From NCBI RefSeq assembly GCF_016925675.1, contig NZ_CP070506.1, forward strand, positions 5,826,501 through 5,890,500: 64,000 bases of DNA. Reading direction: 5' to 3'. The position numbers and the translations under genes were made by a program. The notes under the pieces were generated by a model. That model saw only the letters and a program-made list of their open reading frames with translations, was not told the origin of the DNA and did not search any database. Positions 9,669 to 19,229 of the stretch are shown here, one piece after another. The DNA comes from Pseudomonas hygromyciniae (GTDB taxonomy: Bacteria > Pseudomonadota > Gammaproteobacteria > Pseudomonadales > Pseudomonadaceae). Position 1 is the stretch's first letter, and every line of letters begins with the position of its first letter.

Positions 9669-10075
9669 AGGGGAAACGCGCCGCCGTCCTTGGGCTGGCC
9701 TTCGACACTCAGCAGCTCAAGCTTGAGGGTCTTGCCGCCGGGAGCTGGCCAATCGATATGCTGGCCAACTTGCAGGCCCAGCAACGCGCTGCCCACTGGG
9801 GCCAGGATCGAGATTTTGCCTTCGTCGGCATTCGCGTCCTTGGGGTAGACCAGGGTCAGGTGATAGTCCTTGCCGCTGAGTTGCTCACGGCAATGCACGC
9901 TGGAGTTCATGGTGACAACACCAGCAGGCACTTCATCGTGGCCAACGAGGTCTTCGGCGCGGTCAAGTTCGGCTTGCAGGGCGATGACGCCTGGCAATTT
10001 GTCGTCCATACGGTCGATCAGTTGCTCAAGACGTTGCACATCGAGACGGGTGAGGATGATGGAAGGTGCAGTCAT
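9665..10075 (-). CDS. rnk: Regulator of nucleoside diphosphate kinase
   Basis: Rnk is a small GreA-related protein that binds RNA polymerase and modulates nucleoside diphosphate kinase levels. The 136-residue product has a short N-terminal coiled coil (LDVQRLEQLIDRM) in place of the long GreA finger, followed by the FKBP-like C-terminal domain (ISILAPVGSALLGLQVGQHIDWPAPGG). The start MTAPSIILTRLD at 10075 is preferred over an ATG ten codons upstream whose leader MQKKKESAAI is atypical. Its 3' end overlaps cyaA by four bases tail to tail. Confidence 0.9.
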   Translation of the reverse strand: MTAPSIILTRLDVQRLEQLIDRMDDKLPGVIALQAELDRAEDLVGHDEVPAGVVTMNSSVHCREQLSGKDYHLTLVYPKDANADEGKISILAPVGSALLGLQVGQHIDWPAPGGKTLKLELLSVEGQPKDGGAFPL

Positions 10076-10110
10076 GATTGCGGCAGACTCCTTTTTTTTC
10101 TGCACAAAAA

Positions 10111-10141
10111 AGCAAAACCCCGCCAGTAAACGGCGGGGTTC
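10111..10141 (-). terminator. Rho-independent terminator after the cyaY-DUF1289 pair
   Basis: Nine-base stem AACCCCGCC / GGCGGGGTT around a seven-base loop; on the reverse strand it is followed by TTGCTTTTTT. It lies about 80 bases beyond the DUF1289 stop and just upstream of rnk. Confidence 0.9.
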
Positions 10142-10219
10142 TCACGGACCTCGATGACTTGAGGCGTACCCGGACACTACCACAGCACAACAAATAAACA
10201 AGATGGGACGGCCCGAAGG

Positions 10220-10438
10220 TCAGGCGCCAGCCTTGCGTTGCGCGGCCTGGGCGACGATCACGCGGCGCCGCTGATCGTCAGCGGAGCGCCATTCACGGAT
10301 GTCTTCCACGTGCCGGAAGCAGCCAAGGCAGACTTTTTGCTCATCCAACCGACACAAACTGATACAAGGTGACGGCACAGCTGGGCTGACATTGCTGAAC
10401 AGCGGCTTGGGCGGGCGGGCGGGCGCAGGCTGGGTCAC
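10220..10438 (-). CDS. DUF1289 small cysteine-containing protein
   Basis: A 72-residue protein with the DUF1289 cysteine pattern SPCISLCRLDEQKVCLGCFR (CxxxC...CxxC), probably a small metal site, then the conserved WRSADDQRRRVI end. Function is unknown; members often sit near cyaY. The gap to the cyaY stop is two bases, so the two are one transcript. Length is normal for the family. Confidence 0.85.
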   Translation of the reverse strand: MTQPAPARPPKPLFSNVSPAVPSPCISLCRLDEQKVCLGCFRHVEDIREWRSADDQRRRVIVAQAAQRKAGA

Positions 10439-10440
10439 GA

Positions 10441-10773
10441 TCAGATCTCGTCGAAATCCAGCTCGACGCCGGCTTGTTCCTGGGTAATGCGCGCAAGCAT
10501 TTCGCTCAACAGTTCGTCGCTGGTGTCGTGCGACCAGCGATTTTCTTCTTCGTCATAGTCGAAGTGAAAACCTCCAGATCGCGCTGCCAGCCACAACTGA
10601 CGCAGCGGCTCCTGTCGACTGAAAATCAACTGGCTGCCGTTTTCGAATTTGACGGTCAGCACGCCAGCGGAATTCTCCAGATCCACATCCAGGCCACTCT
10701 CGTCGAAAATATCCTCCAGCGCTTGCTGGGTTGCATCGACCAGGTCGTGAAAGCGGGCTTCGGTCAAACTCAT
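10441..10773 (-). CDS. cyaY: Iron-sulfur cluster protein CyaY (frataxin)
   Basis: Bacterial frataxin of 110 residues, an iron-binding modulator of Fe-S cluster assembly. The N-terminal acidic helix (RFHDLVDATQQALEDIFDES) and the beta-sheet segment GVLTVKFENGSQLIFSRQEPLRQLWLAARSGGFHF are the conserved frataxin signature. First gene of a two-gene unit with DUF1289, divergent from lppL-lysA. Length is standard. Confidence 0.95.
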   Translation of the reverse strand: MSLTEARFHDLVDATQQALEDIFDESGLDVDLENSAGVLTVKFENGSQLIFSRQEPLRQLWLAARSGGFHFDYDEEENRWSHDTSDELLSEMLARITQEQAGVELDFDEI

Positions 10774-11012
10774 GGTGGGAACCTCAAAAAGTGTCTACTC
10801 ACGCTCAAGCGCCGCACGATACGGAGGCGCCATCATGATTGCAAAGAATACCGATTTCACCCCTTCCAGCCGTGCGAAATATCCCAGACCGGTGTGGGCC
10901 ACTTCACGACAAACTCGGCAAAGCCCCGCCGGACGGGTGCCCCGGCGCATAGGCAAGCTGCCGGGTGGTCGGTATACTCGGGCGCAATTAATGCATATTC
11001 AAGGATTTAGCC

Positions 11013-11174
11013 ATGAAGCGCCTGATCTCTTCCCTTGCTGCGCTCGTCGCGGTCGCTTGCCTCGTCAGTGCCTGTGGTCAAAAAGGCCCGCTGTACCTGC
11101 CCGATGACAGCAAAGACCCGAATGAACAGGCGCAAACGTCGCAATCCAAAGCGCACAAGCACGACATCAATTAA
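11013..11174 (+). CDS. lppL: Small lipoprotein LppL (LptM/YifL-type)
   Basis: A 53-residue lipoprotein too small for ordinary ORF thresholds. It begins [21 protein letters not shown] with lipobox VSAC (Cys21), followed directly by [11 protein letters not shown], the conserved motif of LptM/YifL lipoproteins that support LPS transporter (LptD) maturation in E. coli. The rest is a hydrophilic tail ending HKHDIN. It lies nine bases before lysA in the conserved lppL-lysA-dapF order. Confidence 0.92.
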   Translation: MKRLISSLAALVAVACLVSACGQKGPLYLPDDSKDPNEQAQTSQSKAHKHDIN

Positions 11175-11183
11175 GGGAACATC

Positions 11184-12431
11184 ATGGACGCTTTTAACTA
11201 CCGGGACGGCGAGCTGTTCGCGGAAGGCGTGGCGCTGTCCGCGATTGCCGAACGCTTCGGCACCCCGACCTATGTCTACTCCCGTGCCCACATCGAAGCG
11301 CAATACCGCTCCTTCACCGACGCCCTCGATGGCGTACCGCACCTGGTTTGCTACGCGGTAAAGGCCAACTCCAACCTGGGTGTGCTCAATGTCCTGGCGC
11401 GTCTGGGCGCTGGTTTCGACATCGTGTCCCGTGGCGAGCTGGAACGTGTCCTGGCCGCTGGCGGCCAGGCCGACAAAATCGTGTTCTCCGGTGTCGGCAA
11501 GAGCCGCGAAGACATGCGCCGCGCCCTGGAAGTGGGCGTGCATTGCTTCAACATCGAATCCACCGACGAGCTGGAGCGCCTGCAAGTCGTAGCCGCCGAG
11601 ATGGGCGTGCGTGCGCCGATCTCCCTGCGCGTCAACCCGGATGTCGATGCCGGTACCCACCCGTACATTTCTACCGGTCTCAAAGAGAACAAATTCGGCA
11701 TCGCCATTGCCGACGCCGAAGACGTGTACATCCGTGCCGCCCAGTTGCCGAACCTGGAAGTGCTGGGCGTGGACTGCCATATCGGCTCGCAACTGACCAG
11801 CCTGCCACCGTTCCTCGATGCCCTCGACCGCCTGCTGGCGCTGACCGATCGCCTCGGCGAGTGCGGCATCTACCTGCACCACATCGACCTCGGTGGTGGC
11901 GTGGGCGTGCGTTATCGCGATGAAGAGCCACCGCTGATTGCCGACTACATCCAGGCCGTACGCGAGCGCACCGAAGGCCGCGACCTGACGCTGATGTTCG
12001 AGCCGGGCCGCTACATCGTCGCCAATGCGGGCGTACTGCTGACCCAGGTCGAGTACCTCAAGCACACCGAATACAAGGATTTCGCCATCGTCGATGCGGC
12101 GATGAACGACTTGATCCGCCCGGCGCTGTACCAGGCCTGGATGAACGTCACCGCCGTGACGCCGCGTGACAGCGAAACGCGCGCCTATGACATCGTCGGC
12201 CCGATCTGCGAAACCGGCGACTTCCTGGCCAAGGACCGTGAACTGGCCCTGGCAGAAGGCGATCTGCTGGCCGTGCACTCGGCCGGTGCCTATGGGTTTG
12301 TCATGAGCTCCAACTACAACACCCGCGGGCGTGCTGCCGAAGTGTTGGTGGACGGTGATCAAGCGTTTGAAGTGCGTCGCCGCGAGACGGTAGCCGAGTT
12401 GTTTGCTGGCGAAAGCCTGCTGCCGGAGTAA
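11184..12431 (+). CDS. lysA: Diaminopimelate decarboxylase
   Basis: LysA decarboxylates meso-diaminopimelate to lysine, the last step of lysine synthesis. The 415-residue protein is a fold-III PLP enzyme: the PLP lysine is K60 in YAVKANSN, the glycine-rich phosphate loop is HHIDLGGGVGV, and the active-site cysteine segment is PICETGDFLAKDR. Length and ends are normal. It precedes dapF by three bases, whose product supplies its substrate, so the two probably share one transcript. Confidence 0.97.
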   Translation: MDAFNYRDGELFAEGVALSAIAERFGTPTYVYSRAHIEAQYRSFTDALDGVPHLVCYAVKANSNLGVLNVLARLGAGFDIVSRGELERVLAAGGQADKIVFSGVGKSREDMRRALEVGVHCFNIESTDELERLQVVAAEMGVRAPISLRVNPDVDAGTHPYISTGLKENKFGIAIADAEDVYIRAAQLPNLEVLGVDCHIGSQLTSLPPFLDALDRLLALTDRLGECGIYLHHIDLGGGVGVRYRDEEPPLIADYIQAVRERTEGRDLTLMFEPGRYIVANAGVLLTQVEYLKHTEYKDFAIVDAAMNDLIRPALYQAWMNVTAVTPRDSETRAYDIVGPICETGDFLAKDRELALAEGDLLAVHSAGAYGFVMSSNYNTRGRAAEVLVDGDQAFEVRRRETVAELFAGESLLPE

Positions 12432-12434
12432 GCC

Positions 12435-13265
12435 ATGCTGCTGCGTTTTACCAAGATGCACGGCCTGGGCAATGACTTCATGGTCCTTGACCTGGTCAGC
12501 CAGCACGCGCACATCCTGCCCAAGCACGCCAAGCTGTGGGGCGACCGGCATACCGGCATCGGCTTCGATCAATTGTTGATCGTCGAGGCGCCGAGCAACC
12601 CGGAAGTGGACTTCCGTTACCGGATCTTCAACTCCGACGGTTCCGAAGTGGAGCAATGCGGCAACGGCGCGCGCTGCTTCGCCAGGTTTGTGCTGGACAA
12701 GCGCCTGACCGCCAAGCGGCAGATTCGCGTCGAGACCAAAAGCGGCATTATCGAGCTGGATATCCGCAGCGACGGCCAGATCAGCGTCGACATGGGCGCT
12801 CCGCGCCTGGTGCCGGCCGATATTCCGTTCCAGGCCGATGCCCAGGCGTTGAGTTATCCGCTGGAGGTCGACGGTACCGTGGTCGAAGTGGCCGCCGTGT
12901 CCATGGGCAACCCCCATGCTGTGCTGCGGGTCAACGACATCAACAATGCGCCGGTGCATGAGCTGGGGCCGAAGATCGAACATCACCCGCGCTTTCCGGC
13001 ACGGGTCAACGTCGGCTTCCTGCAGGTCATCGACCGCTCCCGTGCGCAATTGCGTGTCTGGGAGCGCGGCGCCGGGGAAACCCAGGCTTGCGGCACCGGT
13101 GCTTGCGCCGCCGCCGTGGCCGCGATCAGCCAGGGCTGGATGGATTCGCCCCTGTTGATCGACCTGCCCGGCGGACGCCTGTCCATCGAATGGGCAGGCC
13201 CAGGCCAACCGGTGAAGATGACCGGCCCGGCATCCCGTGTATACGAAGGACAGGTCCGTCTATGA
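12435..13265 (+). CDS. dapF: Diaminopimelate epimerase
   Basis: DapF interconverts LL- and meso-diaminopimelate without cofactor using two cysteines. These are seen near residue 75 ([13 protein letters not shown]) and near residue 219 ([12 protein letters not shown]). The 276-residue length and opening [17 protein letters not shown] are standard. It links lysA to the downstream DUF484 and xerC genes, a conserved cluster. Confidence 0.97.
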   Translation: MLLRFTKMHGLGNDFMVLDLVSQHAHILPKHAKLWGDRHTGIGFDQLLIVEAPSNPEVDFRYRIFNSDGSEVEQCGNGARCFARFVLDKRLTAKRQIRVETKSGIIELDIRSDGQISVDMGAPRLVPADIPFQADAQALSYPLEVDGTVVEVAAVSMGNPHAVLRVNDINNAPVHELGPKIEHHPRFPARVNVGFLQVIDRSRAQLRVWERGAGETQACGTGACAAAVAAISQGWMDSPLLIDLPGGRLSIEWAGPGQPVKMTGPASRVYEGQVRL

Positions 13266-13278
13266 GAGCGACTCGCCA

Positions 13279-14004
13279 ATGACCGATAAGCCCCAGGCAC
13301 CCGCCAAGCAGCCCGAAGGATCCCCTTGCGAAAGCCTGGAGGCAGCGGCCGTCGCCGCTTACCTGGAGGCTAACCCGGACTTCTTCGTCGAGCACGACGA
13401 ACTGCTGCCAGCCTTGCGCATCCCTCACCAACGCGGCGATACCGTGTCGTTGGTGGAGCGGCAGATGAAGATCCTGCGCGAGCGCAACATCGAAATGCGC
13501 CATCGGCTCTCGCAGTTGATGGACGTGGCCCGCGACAACGACCGCCTGTTCGACAAAACCCGCCGCCTGATCCTGACATTGCTGGATGCTGGCAGCCTGG
13601 AAGACCTGACCATTGCCGTCGAAGACAGCCTGCGCCAGGACTTCCAGGTACCGTTTGTCAGCCTGATCCTGTTCAGCGACAACCCGATGCCGGTTGGTCG
13701 CTGGGTCAAGGGCAGCGAGGCGCAAACCGCCATTGGTGGCCTGTTATCGGAAGGCAAGACCATCAGCGGCACGCTGCGCGAGCATGAGCTGGACTTCCTG
13801 TTTGGCGAAGACCAGCGCGTGCAGATCGGCTCGACTGCCGTGGTCGCTCTCAGCCATCAGGGCTTGCACGGCGTCCTGGCCATCGCCAGCCGCGATCCGC
13901 AGCACTACAAGAGCACCGTCGGCACCCTGTTCTTGACCTACATTGCCGAAGTGCTGAGCCGCAGCCTGCCGCGCTTCACCAGCGCCCTGCGCGCGGTGCG
14001 CTAG
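13279..14004 (+). CDS. DUF484 family protein
   Basis: A 241-residue GAF-like cytosolic protein always found between dapF and xerC in pseudomonads. N-terminal [26 protein letters not shown] and [19 protein letters not shown] are DUF484 signatures; a coiled-coil follows and then the GAF-like domain. Function is unknown. The start [11 protein letters not shown] at 13279, 13 bases past dapF, is preferred to an in-frame ATG that overlaps dapF. Confidence 0.88.
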   Translation: MTDKPQAPAKQPEGSPCESLEAAAVAAYLEANPDFFVEHDELLPALRIPHQRGDTVSLVERQMKILRERNIEMRHRLSQLMDVARDNDRLFDKTRRLILTLLDAGSLEDLTIAVEDSLRQDFQVPFVSLILFSDNPMPVGRWVKGSEAQTAIGGLLSEGKTISGTLREHELDFLFGEDQRVQIGSTAVVALSHQGLHGVLAIASRDPQHYKSTVGTLFLTYIAEVLSRSLPRFTSALRAVR

Positions 14005-14006
14005 CC

Positions 14007-14906
14007 ATGGAACGACAACTGGACGCCTACTGCGCTCACCTGCGCAGCGAGCGCCAGGTGTCGCCCCATACGCTGGAGGCTTATCGGCGGGACTTGAACA
14101 AGGTCCTGGCCTTCTGCGAGAAACAACAGATCGGCAGCTGGAAGGCCCTCGATATCCAGGGCCTGCGCAGCCTGATTGCCCGCCTGCACCAGCAAGGCCA
14201 ATCCTCGCGCAGCCTGGCGCGCCTGCTGTCGGCGGTGCGCGGCCTCTATCACTACCTCAACCGCGAAGGCCTGTGCGATCACGACCCGGCCAACGGCCTG
14301 GCGCCGCCCAAGGGTGAACGCCGCCTGCCCAAGACCCTGGATGCCGACCGCACCCTGCAATTGCTCGATGGCGCGGTCGAGGATGACTTCCTGGCACACC
14401 GCGACCAGGCGATCCTGGAGCTGTTCTACTCTTCGGGCCTGCGCCTGTCGGAGCTGACCAGCCTCAATCTCGAACAGCTGGACCTGGCCGACGGCCTGGT
14501 GCAAGTGCACGGCAAAGGCAGCAAGACCCGTGTGCTGCCCATCGGCAAAAAAGCCCGCGACGCCCTGCTGATATGGCTGCCCCTGCGGGCCTTGAGCAAT
14601 CCGCCGGACGATGCGGTGTTTGTCAGCCAGCAAGGCCGACGCCTCGGGCCACGGGCCATTCAGTTACGGGTCAAGGCCGCCGGCGAGCGGGAACTGGGGC
14701 AGAACCTGCATCCGCACATGCTGCGGCACTCCTTTGCCAGCCACTTGCTGGAATCATCACAAGACTTGCGCGCCGTACAGGAACTGCTCGGCCACTCGGA
14801 TATCAAGACCACCCAGATCTACACCCACCTGGACTTCCAGCATCTGGCGACGGTGTACGACAGCGCCCATCCACGGGCCAAACGCGTTAAAGGCGGCGAC
14901 TCATGA
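14007..14906 (+). CDS. xerC: Tyrosine recombinase XerC
   Basis: XerC with XerD resolves chromosome dimers at dif. The 299-residue protein has the SAM-like N-terminal domain ([23 protein letters not shown]) and the catalytic domain with arginine in [10 protein letters not shown] near 148, HxxR in [13 protein letters not shown], and [13 protein letters not shown] with the nucleophile tyrosine Y272. Separated from DUF484 by two bases and overlapping the HAD gene by four, it is part of the lppL-to-HAD run. Known in Pseudomonas also as sss. Confidence 0.95.
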   Translation: MERQLDAYCAHLRSERQVSPHTLEAYRRDLNKVLAFCEKQQIGSWKALDIQGLRSLIARLHQQGQSSRSLARLLSAVRGLYHYLNREGLCDHDPANGLAPPKGERRLPKTLDADRTLQLLDGAVEDDFLAHRDQAILELFYSSGLRLSELTSLNLEQLDLADGLVQVHGKGSKTRVLPIGKKARDALLIWLPLRALSNPPDDAVFVSQQGRRLGPRAIQLRVKAAGERELGQNLHPHMLRHSFASHLLESSQDLRAVQELLGHSDIKTTQIYTHLDFQHLATVYDSAHPRAKRVKGGDS

Positions 14907-15598
14907 GCATCAAGCTAATCACCTTCGACCTGGACGATACCCTGTGGGATAACGTCCCCGTCATCATCAGCGCCGAAGCATCGATGCGCCAATGGCTGGC
15001 AACCCATGCGCCCAAGGTCGGCGACCTGCCCCTGGAGCATTTCGCCAGCCTGCGCCAGCAGGTGCTGCAGCGTCATCCCGAGCTCAAGCACCGGATCAGC
15101 ATCCTGCGCCACCGAGTGCTGATGCACGCTTTTGAAGAGGCCGGTTATCCACAACCGCAAGCCACGGAGATGGCCGATGTGTGTTTTGAAGCGTTCATTC
15201 ACGCCCGGCACCAGCTCACCGTATTCCCGGAAGCCGAGCCAATGCTTCAAGCCCTGCGCCAGCACTTCCTGCTGGGGGTGATCACCAATGGCAACGCGGA
15301 TGTACAGCGCGTGGGCCTGGCGGATTACTTCCACTTTGCCCTGAGGGCCGAAGATATCGGCATCGCCAAGCCGGATGCGCGCTTGTTTGAGGAAGCGTTG
15401 CAGCGTGGCGGGGTGGATGCCAGTGCGGCAGTGCACATCGGCGATCATCCAGGTGATGACATTGCCGGGGCGCAGCAGGCGGGGTTGCGAGCGGTGTGGT
15501 TCAACCCGACTGGCAAGGCCTGGACAGGCGATAAGTTGCCGGATGCGCAGATTCGTAGCCTGACTGAGCTGCCCTCACTGCTCCACGGCTGGAAATAA
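14903..15598 (+). CDS. HAD-superfamily hydrolase (YigB-like)
   Basis: A 231-residue HAD phosphatase: motif [11 protein letters not shown] at the N terminus with the DxDxT nucleophile, motif II VITNGN near residue 132, motif III lysine in IAKPDARLF, motif [16 protein letters not shown]. The position after xerC matches E. coli yigB, whose product dephosphorylates 5-amino-6-(5-phosphoribitylamino)uracil and FMN. The exact substrate here is inferred. ATGA overlap with xerC suggests coupling. Confidence 0.88.
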   Translation: MSIKLITFDLDDTLWDNVPVIISAEASMRQWLATHAPKVGDLPLEHFASLRQQVLQRHPELKHRISILRHRVLMHAFEEAGYPQPQATEMADVCFEAFIHARHQLTVFPEAEPMLQALRQHFLLGVITNGNADVQRVGLADYFHFALRAEDIGIAKPDARLFEEALQRGGVDASAAVHIGDHPGDDIAGAQQAGLRAVWFNPTGKAWTGDKLPDAQIRSLTELPSLLHGWK

Positions 15599-15599
15599 C

Positions 15600-15701
15600 T
15601 GTAGGAGCCGGCTTGCCGGCGAAAAACCCGAGAGCACCGCGTGACGTCAGGCCCCCCGCGTTATCGTTGACGATCTTCGCCGGCAAGCCGGCTCCTACAG
15701 A
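15600..15701. repeat. REP doublet after the HAD gene
   Basis: Inverted pair GTAGGAGCCGGCTTGCCGGC (15601-15620) and GCCGGCAAGCCGGCTCCTAC (15680-15699), about 60 bases apart, between convergent genes. Confidence 0.85.
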
Positions 15702-15732
15702 AGTCATCACCGCAGGAAATAGAGTCGCCCAT

Positions 15733-15763
15733 GAAAAAGCCCGCAGCGACGGCGGGCTTTTTC
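15733..15763 (-). terminator. Terminator of sutA
   Basis: Stem AAAAAGCCCGC / GCGGGCTTTTT around a short loop, with T runs on either strand, 20 bases beyond the sutA stop. Works for sutA and possibly both directions. Confidence 0.88.
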
Positions 15764-15782
15764 AGCAAGCAAGTCACCGACC

Positions 15783-16106
15783 TCAGATAGGACGGCTGCC
15801 GTACTTGTTATCCGGCTTCTTCGGTGGATCTGCCACCACGTTGGCCTCGACTTCCTGCACTTTGCCGCCTTTGGCGAGGAATTCTTCCATCGCTCGGGCC
15901 AGCGCATCGCGCTCTTTGTTCTTGGCTTCAACGCTCGGCAACTCGTCAACCGACACAGCAGCCTTGGCCTTGCCCTTGGCGGTCGGGGCCGGTGCGTCAT
16001 CGCCACCGTCGTCGTCAGCCACGTCTTCGGCAGCCGCCTCAAGACCTTCTTCGGTTTCGTCATCACCTACTTCGAGGTCGTCGTTTTCCAGATCATCGTC
16101 GCTCAT
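15783..16106 (-). CDS. sutA: Transcriptional regulator SutA
   Basis: A 107-residue acidic protein with a disordered Asp/Glu/Ala N terminus, then a helical core ELPSVEAKNKERDALARAMEEFLAKGGKVQEVEANV and tail PPKKPDNKYGSRPI. This layout matches P. aeruginosa SutA, a small RNA polymerase-binding protein that raises rRNA and housekeeping transcription in slow growth. The location near amtB-glnK also fits. The identification is by remembered sequence features. Confidence 0.85.
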   Translation of the reverse strand: MSDDDLENDDLEVGDDETEEGLEAAAEDVADDDGGDDAPAPTAKGKAKAAVSVDELPSVEAKNKERDALARAMEEFLAKGGKVQEVEANVVADPPKKPDNKYGSRPI

Positions 16107-16209
16107 GTTCTACCTCATGACTTGCGAAAAGCAGATTAGTTATAGCCCAGCTTCACCATCTGTCGAAGGCTGCCGGAAAAAAATCAACGTCCACCGGATA
16201 ACCAGTGGC

Positions 16210-16408
16210 TTATGCCCCGTCACCGTGCGAGGTGGCGAGGGCTTTACGAGCACCGCCATGATCAGGATGCTCGCCCAGATAAACGCTTTGCCATGTGCCC
16301 ATTGCCAAGTGGCCGGCCTTGACCGGCAAACTCAGTTGGCGACCGATAGGCAGCCCTTGAAATGACCCGGGCCTTGGCCCGCAGGGTGATCAGGGTCTGT
16401 CGCCATAT
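16210..16408 (-). pseudogene. Internally deleted yjbQ-type gene (secondary thiamine-phosphate synthase family)
   Basis: No intact gene lies in the 470 bases between sutA and amtB, but the reverse strand reads WRQTLITLRAKAR (YjbQ N terminus) near 16405-16367 and, in another frame, LPIGRQLSLPVKAGHLAMG followed by TWQSVYLGEHPDHGGARKALA to a stop at 16210, the YjbQ C terminus. The conserved middle with its active-site histidines is missing, the initiator is changed (ATA before TGG) and the two ends are out of frame. Known members are about 140 residues and bind in thiamine-related or metal roles; this copy cannot be functional. Remaining bases of the gap show nothing else. Confidence 0.7.
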
Positions 16409-16577
16409 ACAGTTCTGCGCCCATCGGCGCGCATTCTAGCGCGCTCTGGGAAAAAACAAAGTGCCGAATACGCCTACATGCCTGTAAGACATTCGCACAC
16501 TGAAAAGTACCGTGTGGATCCGATCACAAACTCGGCACAAAAAACCTCACAAGCCTTCACCATAGGCAAATACCAGA

Positions 16578-16613
16578 CAAAAAAATGCCCGGCAAGCCGG
16601 GCATGTTTTTTCA
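16578..16613 (-). terminator. Terminator of glnK-amtB
   Basis: Perfect nine-base stem ATGCCCGGC / GCCGGGCAT with an AA loop and T/A runs on both sides, eight bases past the amtB stop. Confidence 0.92.
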
Positions 16614-16620
16614 TCCGTTA

Positions 16621-17958
16621 TTACAAGTTGTAACCGCGCTCATTGTGTTCCGCCAGGTCCAGGCCAACGGCCTCTTCCTCTTCAGTTACACGCAGGCCGA
16701 TGGTCAAGTCCAGCACCTTGAGAATCACAAAGGTCACGATACCGGTGTAGATCACGGTAAAGCCTACGCCTTTGGCCTGGATCCAGACCTGTGCAGCAAT
16801 ATCGGTCACTGTGCCGAAGCCACCCAGGATTGGCGCCGCGAATACGCCGGTGAGAATCGCCCCGACAATCCCGCCTACACCGTGTACACCGAAGGCATCC
16901 AGGGAGTCATCGTAGCCCAGCTTGCGCTTGAGGCTGGTGGCGCAGAAGAAGCAGATCACGCCAGACGCCAGGCCGATCACCAGGGCACCCATCGGGCCCA
17001 CGGTACCGGCGGCCGGAGTAACAGCCACCAGGCCGGCAACCACACCCGAGGCGATACCCAGGGCGCTTGGCTTGCCATGGGTGATCCACTCGGCAAACAT
17101 CCAGCCCAGTGCTGCTGCAGCGGTAGCAATCTGGGTTACCAGCATCGCCATACCAGCCGTGCCGTTGGCCGCTGCAGCGGAGCCGGCGTTGAAGCCGAAC
17201 CAGCCGATCCACAGCATTGCCGCACCGATCAGGGTGTAGCCCAGGTTATGCGGGGCCATCGGCGTAGTCGGGTAGCCTTTACGCTTGCCGAGCACGATGC
17301 ACGCCACCAGGCCAGCCACACCAGCGTTGATGTGCACCACGGTTCCGCCAGCGAAGTCCAGCACGCCCCAGTCCCACATCAGGCCGCCGTTGCCGCTCCA
17401 GACCATGTGCGCGATCGGCGCATAGACCAGGGTGAACCAGATGGCCATGAACAGCAGCATGGCGGAGAACTTCATACGCTCGGCGAATGCACCGACGATC
17501 AGCGCCGGGGTGATGATCGCGAAGGTCATCTGGAAGGTGATGAATACCGCTTCCGGGAACAGCGCCGCCGGGCCAGTGATGCTGGACGGTGTGACACCCG
17601 CCAGGAACGCCTTGCCCATACCGCCGAAGAAGGAGTTGAAGTTGACGACGCCCTGCTCCATGCCAGTGGTGTCGAACGCAATGCTGTAGCCGTAGACGAC
17701 CCACAGGATGCTGATCAGACCGGTAATGGCGAAGCACTGCATCATCACGGAAAGAATGTTTTTGGAGCGGACCATGCCGCCATAGAACAGCGCGAGGCCA
17801 GGGATGGTCATGAACAGCACCAGCGCGGTGGCTGTCAGCATCCAGGCGGTGTCGCCGGAATTGAGGACTGGAGCCGCCACTTCGTCTGCCGCCATGGCCA
17901 GGCTGGGCATTACGATCGACAACAGGGCTCCTAGCCCTGCGAATTTACGCAGAGTCAT
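16621..17958 (-). CDS. amtB: Ammonium transporter AmtB
   Basis: Inner-membrane ammonium channel of 445 residues with a cleavable signal (MTLRKFAGLGALLSIVMPSLAMA) and eleven membrane helices. The family segment GLALFYGGMVRSKN follows near residue 50, and GVHGVGGIVGAI near residue 350 carries the conserved pore histidine region. Start at 17958 is supported by GGAGAAAACAAT before the ATG; a longer frame has no membrane sense. It follows glnK by 34 bases; GlnK blocks AmtB when nitrogen is plentiful. Confidence 0.96.
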   Translation of the reverse strand: MTLRKFAGLGALLSIVMPSLAMAADEVAAPVLNSGDTAWMLTATALVLFMTIPGLALFYGGMVRSKNILSVMMQCFAITGLISILWVVYGYSIAFDTTGMEQGVVNFNSFFGGMGKAFLAGVTPSSITGPAALFPEAVFITFQMTFAIITPALIVGAFAERMKFSAMLLFMAIWFTLVYAPIAHMVWSGNGGLMWDWGVLDFAGGTVVHINAGVAGLVACIVLGKRKGYPTTPMAPHNLGYTLIGAAMLWIGWFGFNAGSAAAANGTAGMAMLVTQIATAAAALGWMFAEWITHGKPSALGIASGVVAGLVAVTPAAGTVGPMGALVIGLASGVICFFCATSLKRKLGYDDSLDAFGVHGVGGIVGAILTGVFAAPILGGFGTVTDIAAQVWIQAKGVGFTVIYTGIVTFVILKVLDLTIGLRVTEEEEAVGLDLAEHNERGYNL

Positions 17959-17992
17959 ATTGTTTTCTCCTGGGGCGTTGGGGTTTGGCGGC

Positions 17993-18751
<759 letters not shown>

Positions 18752-19015
18752 ATGCTCGCGCCCAAAGACCTCCTCGACGCCCTGAGCGGCCACGCCTCTC
18801 GCCTGTTCAGCGGTGAAACCCCGCTGCCTCGCAACGAAATCGAAAGCCAGTTCAAGGCGCTGCTGCAAAGCGGGTTCAGCAAACTGGACTTGGTGAGCCG
18901 CGAGGAATTCGACAGCCAAATGGTGGTCCTGGCCCGCACCCGTGCGCGGCTGGAGAGCCTGGAGGCGAAGGTGGCGGAGTTGGAAGCCAAGCTGACGCCA
19001 CCCCCTGCTGAATAA
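18752..19015 (+). CDS. ubiK: Ubiquinone biosynthesis accessory factor UbiK
   Basis: An 87-residue BMFP/YqiC-family protein: MLAPKDLLDALSGHASRLFSG, then an amphipathic helix and a C-terminal coiled coil (QMVVLARTRARLESLEAKVAELEAKL) that makes it a trimer. In E. coli it assists the Ubi enzyme complex and binds lipid. The start at 18752 has a GGA nine bases upstream; an ATG three codons earlier has no spacing for a binding site. The position just before comM is conserved. Confidence 0.88.
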   Translation: MLAPKDLLDALSGHASRLFSGETPLPRNEIESQFKALLQSGFSKLDLVSREEFDSQMVVLARTRARLESLEAKVAELEAKLTPPPAE

Positions 19016-19026
19016 ACGCGGTCAGT

Positions 19027-19111
19027 GTGGGAGCTGGCTTGCCTGCGATAGCATCGCCTCAGTCTTTCTGATACACCGAGGCGTCTGCATCGCAGGCAAG
19101 CCAGCTCCCAC
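19027..19111. repeat. REP doublet before comM
   Basis: Inverted pair GTGGGAGCTGGCTTGCCTGC and GCAGGCAAGCCAGCTCCCAC around about 45 bases, 100 bases before comM. Confidence 0.88.
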
Positions 19112-19229
19112 ATAAAGCGCTGCGAACGACTCCGGATACGTTCTGTAAAACCTCCCCCGCCTCGCTCTTCCCCACCTCGTCTACCCTTGAAAAACCCGCA
19201 GGAAGCGGCCTCTCTTTCAAGGAACGAGC

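Noticed and set aside
11007..13208. Long reverse-strand frame of over 700 codons across lppL-lysA-dapF
   Set aside because: A shadow of the GC-rich coding strand; the forward genes have full family signatures.
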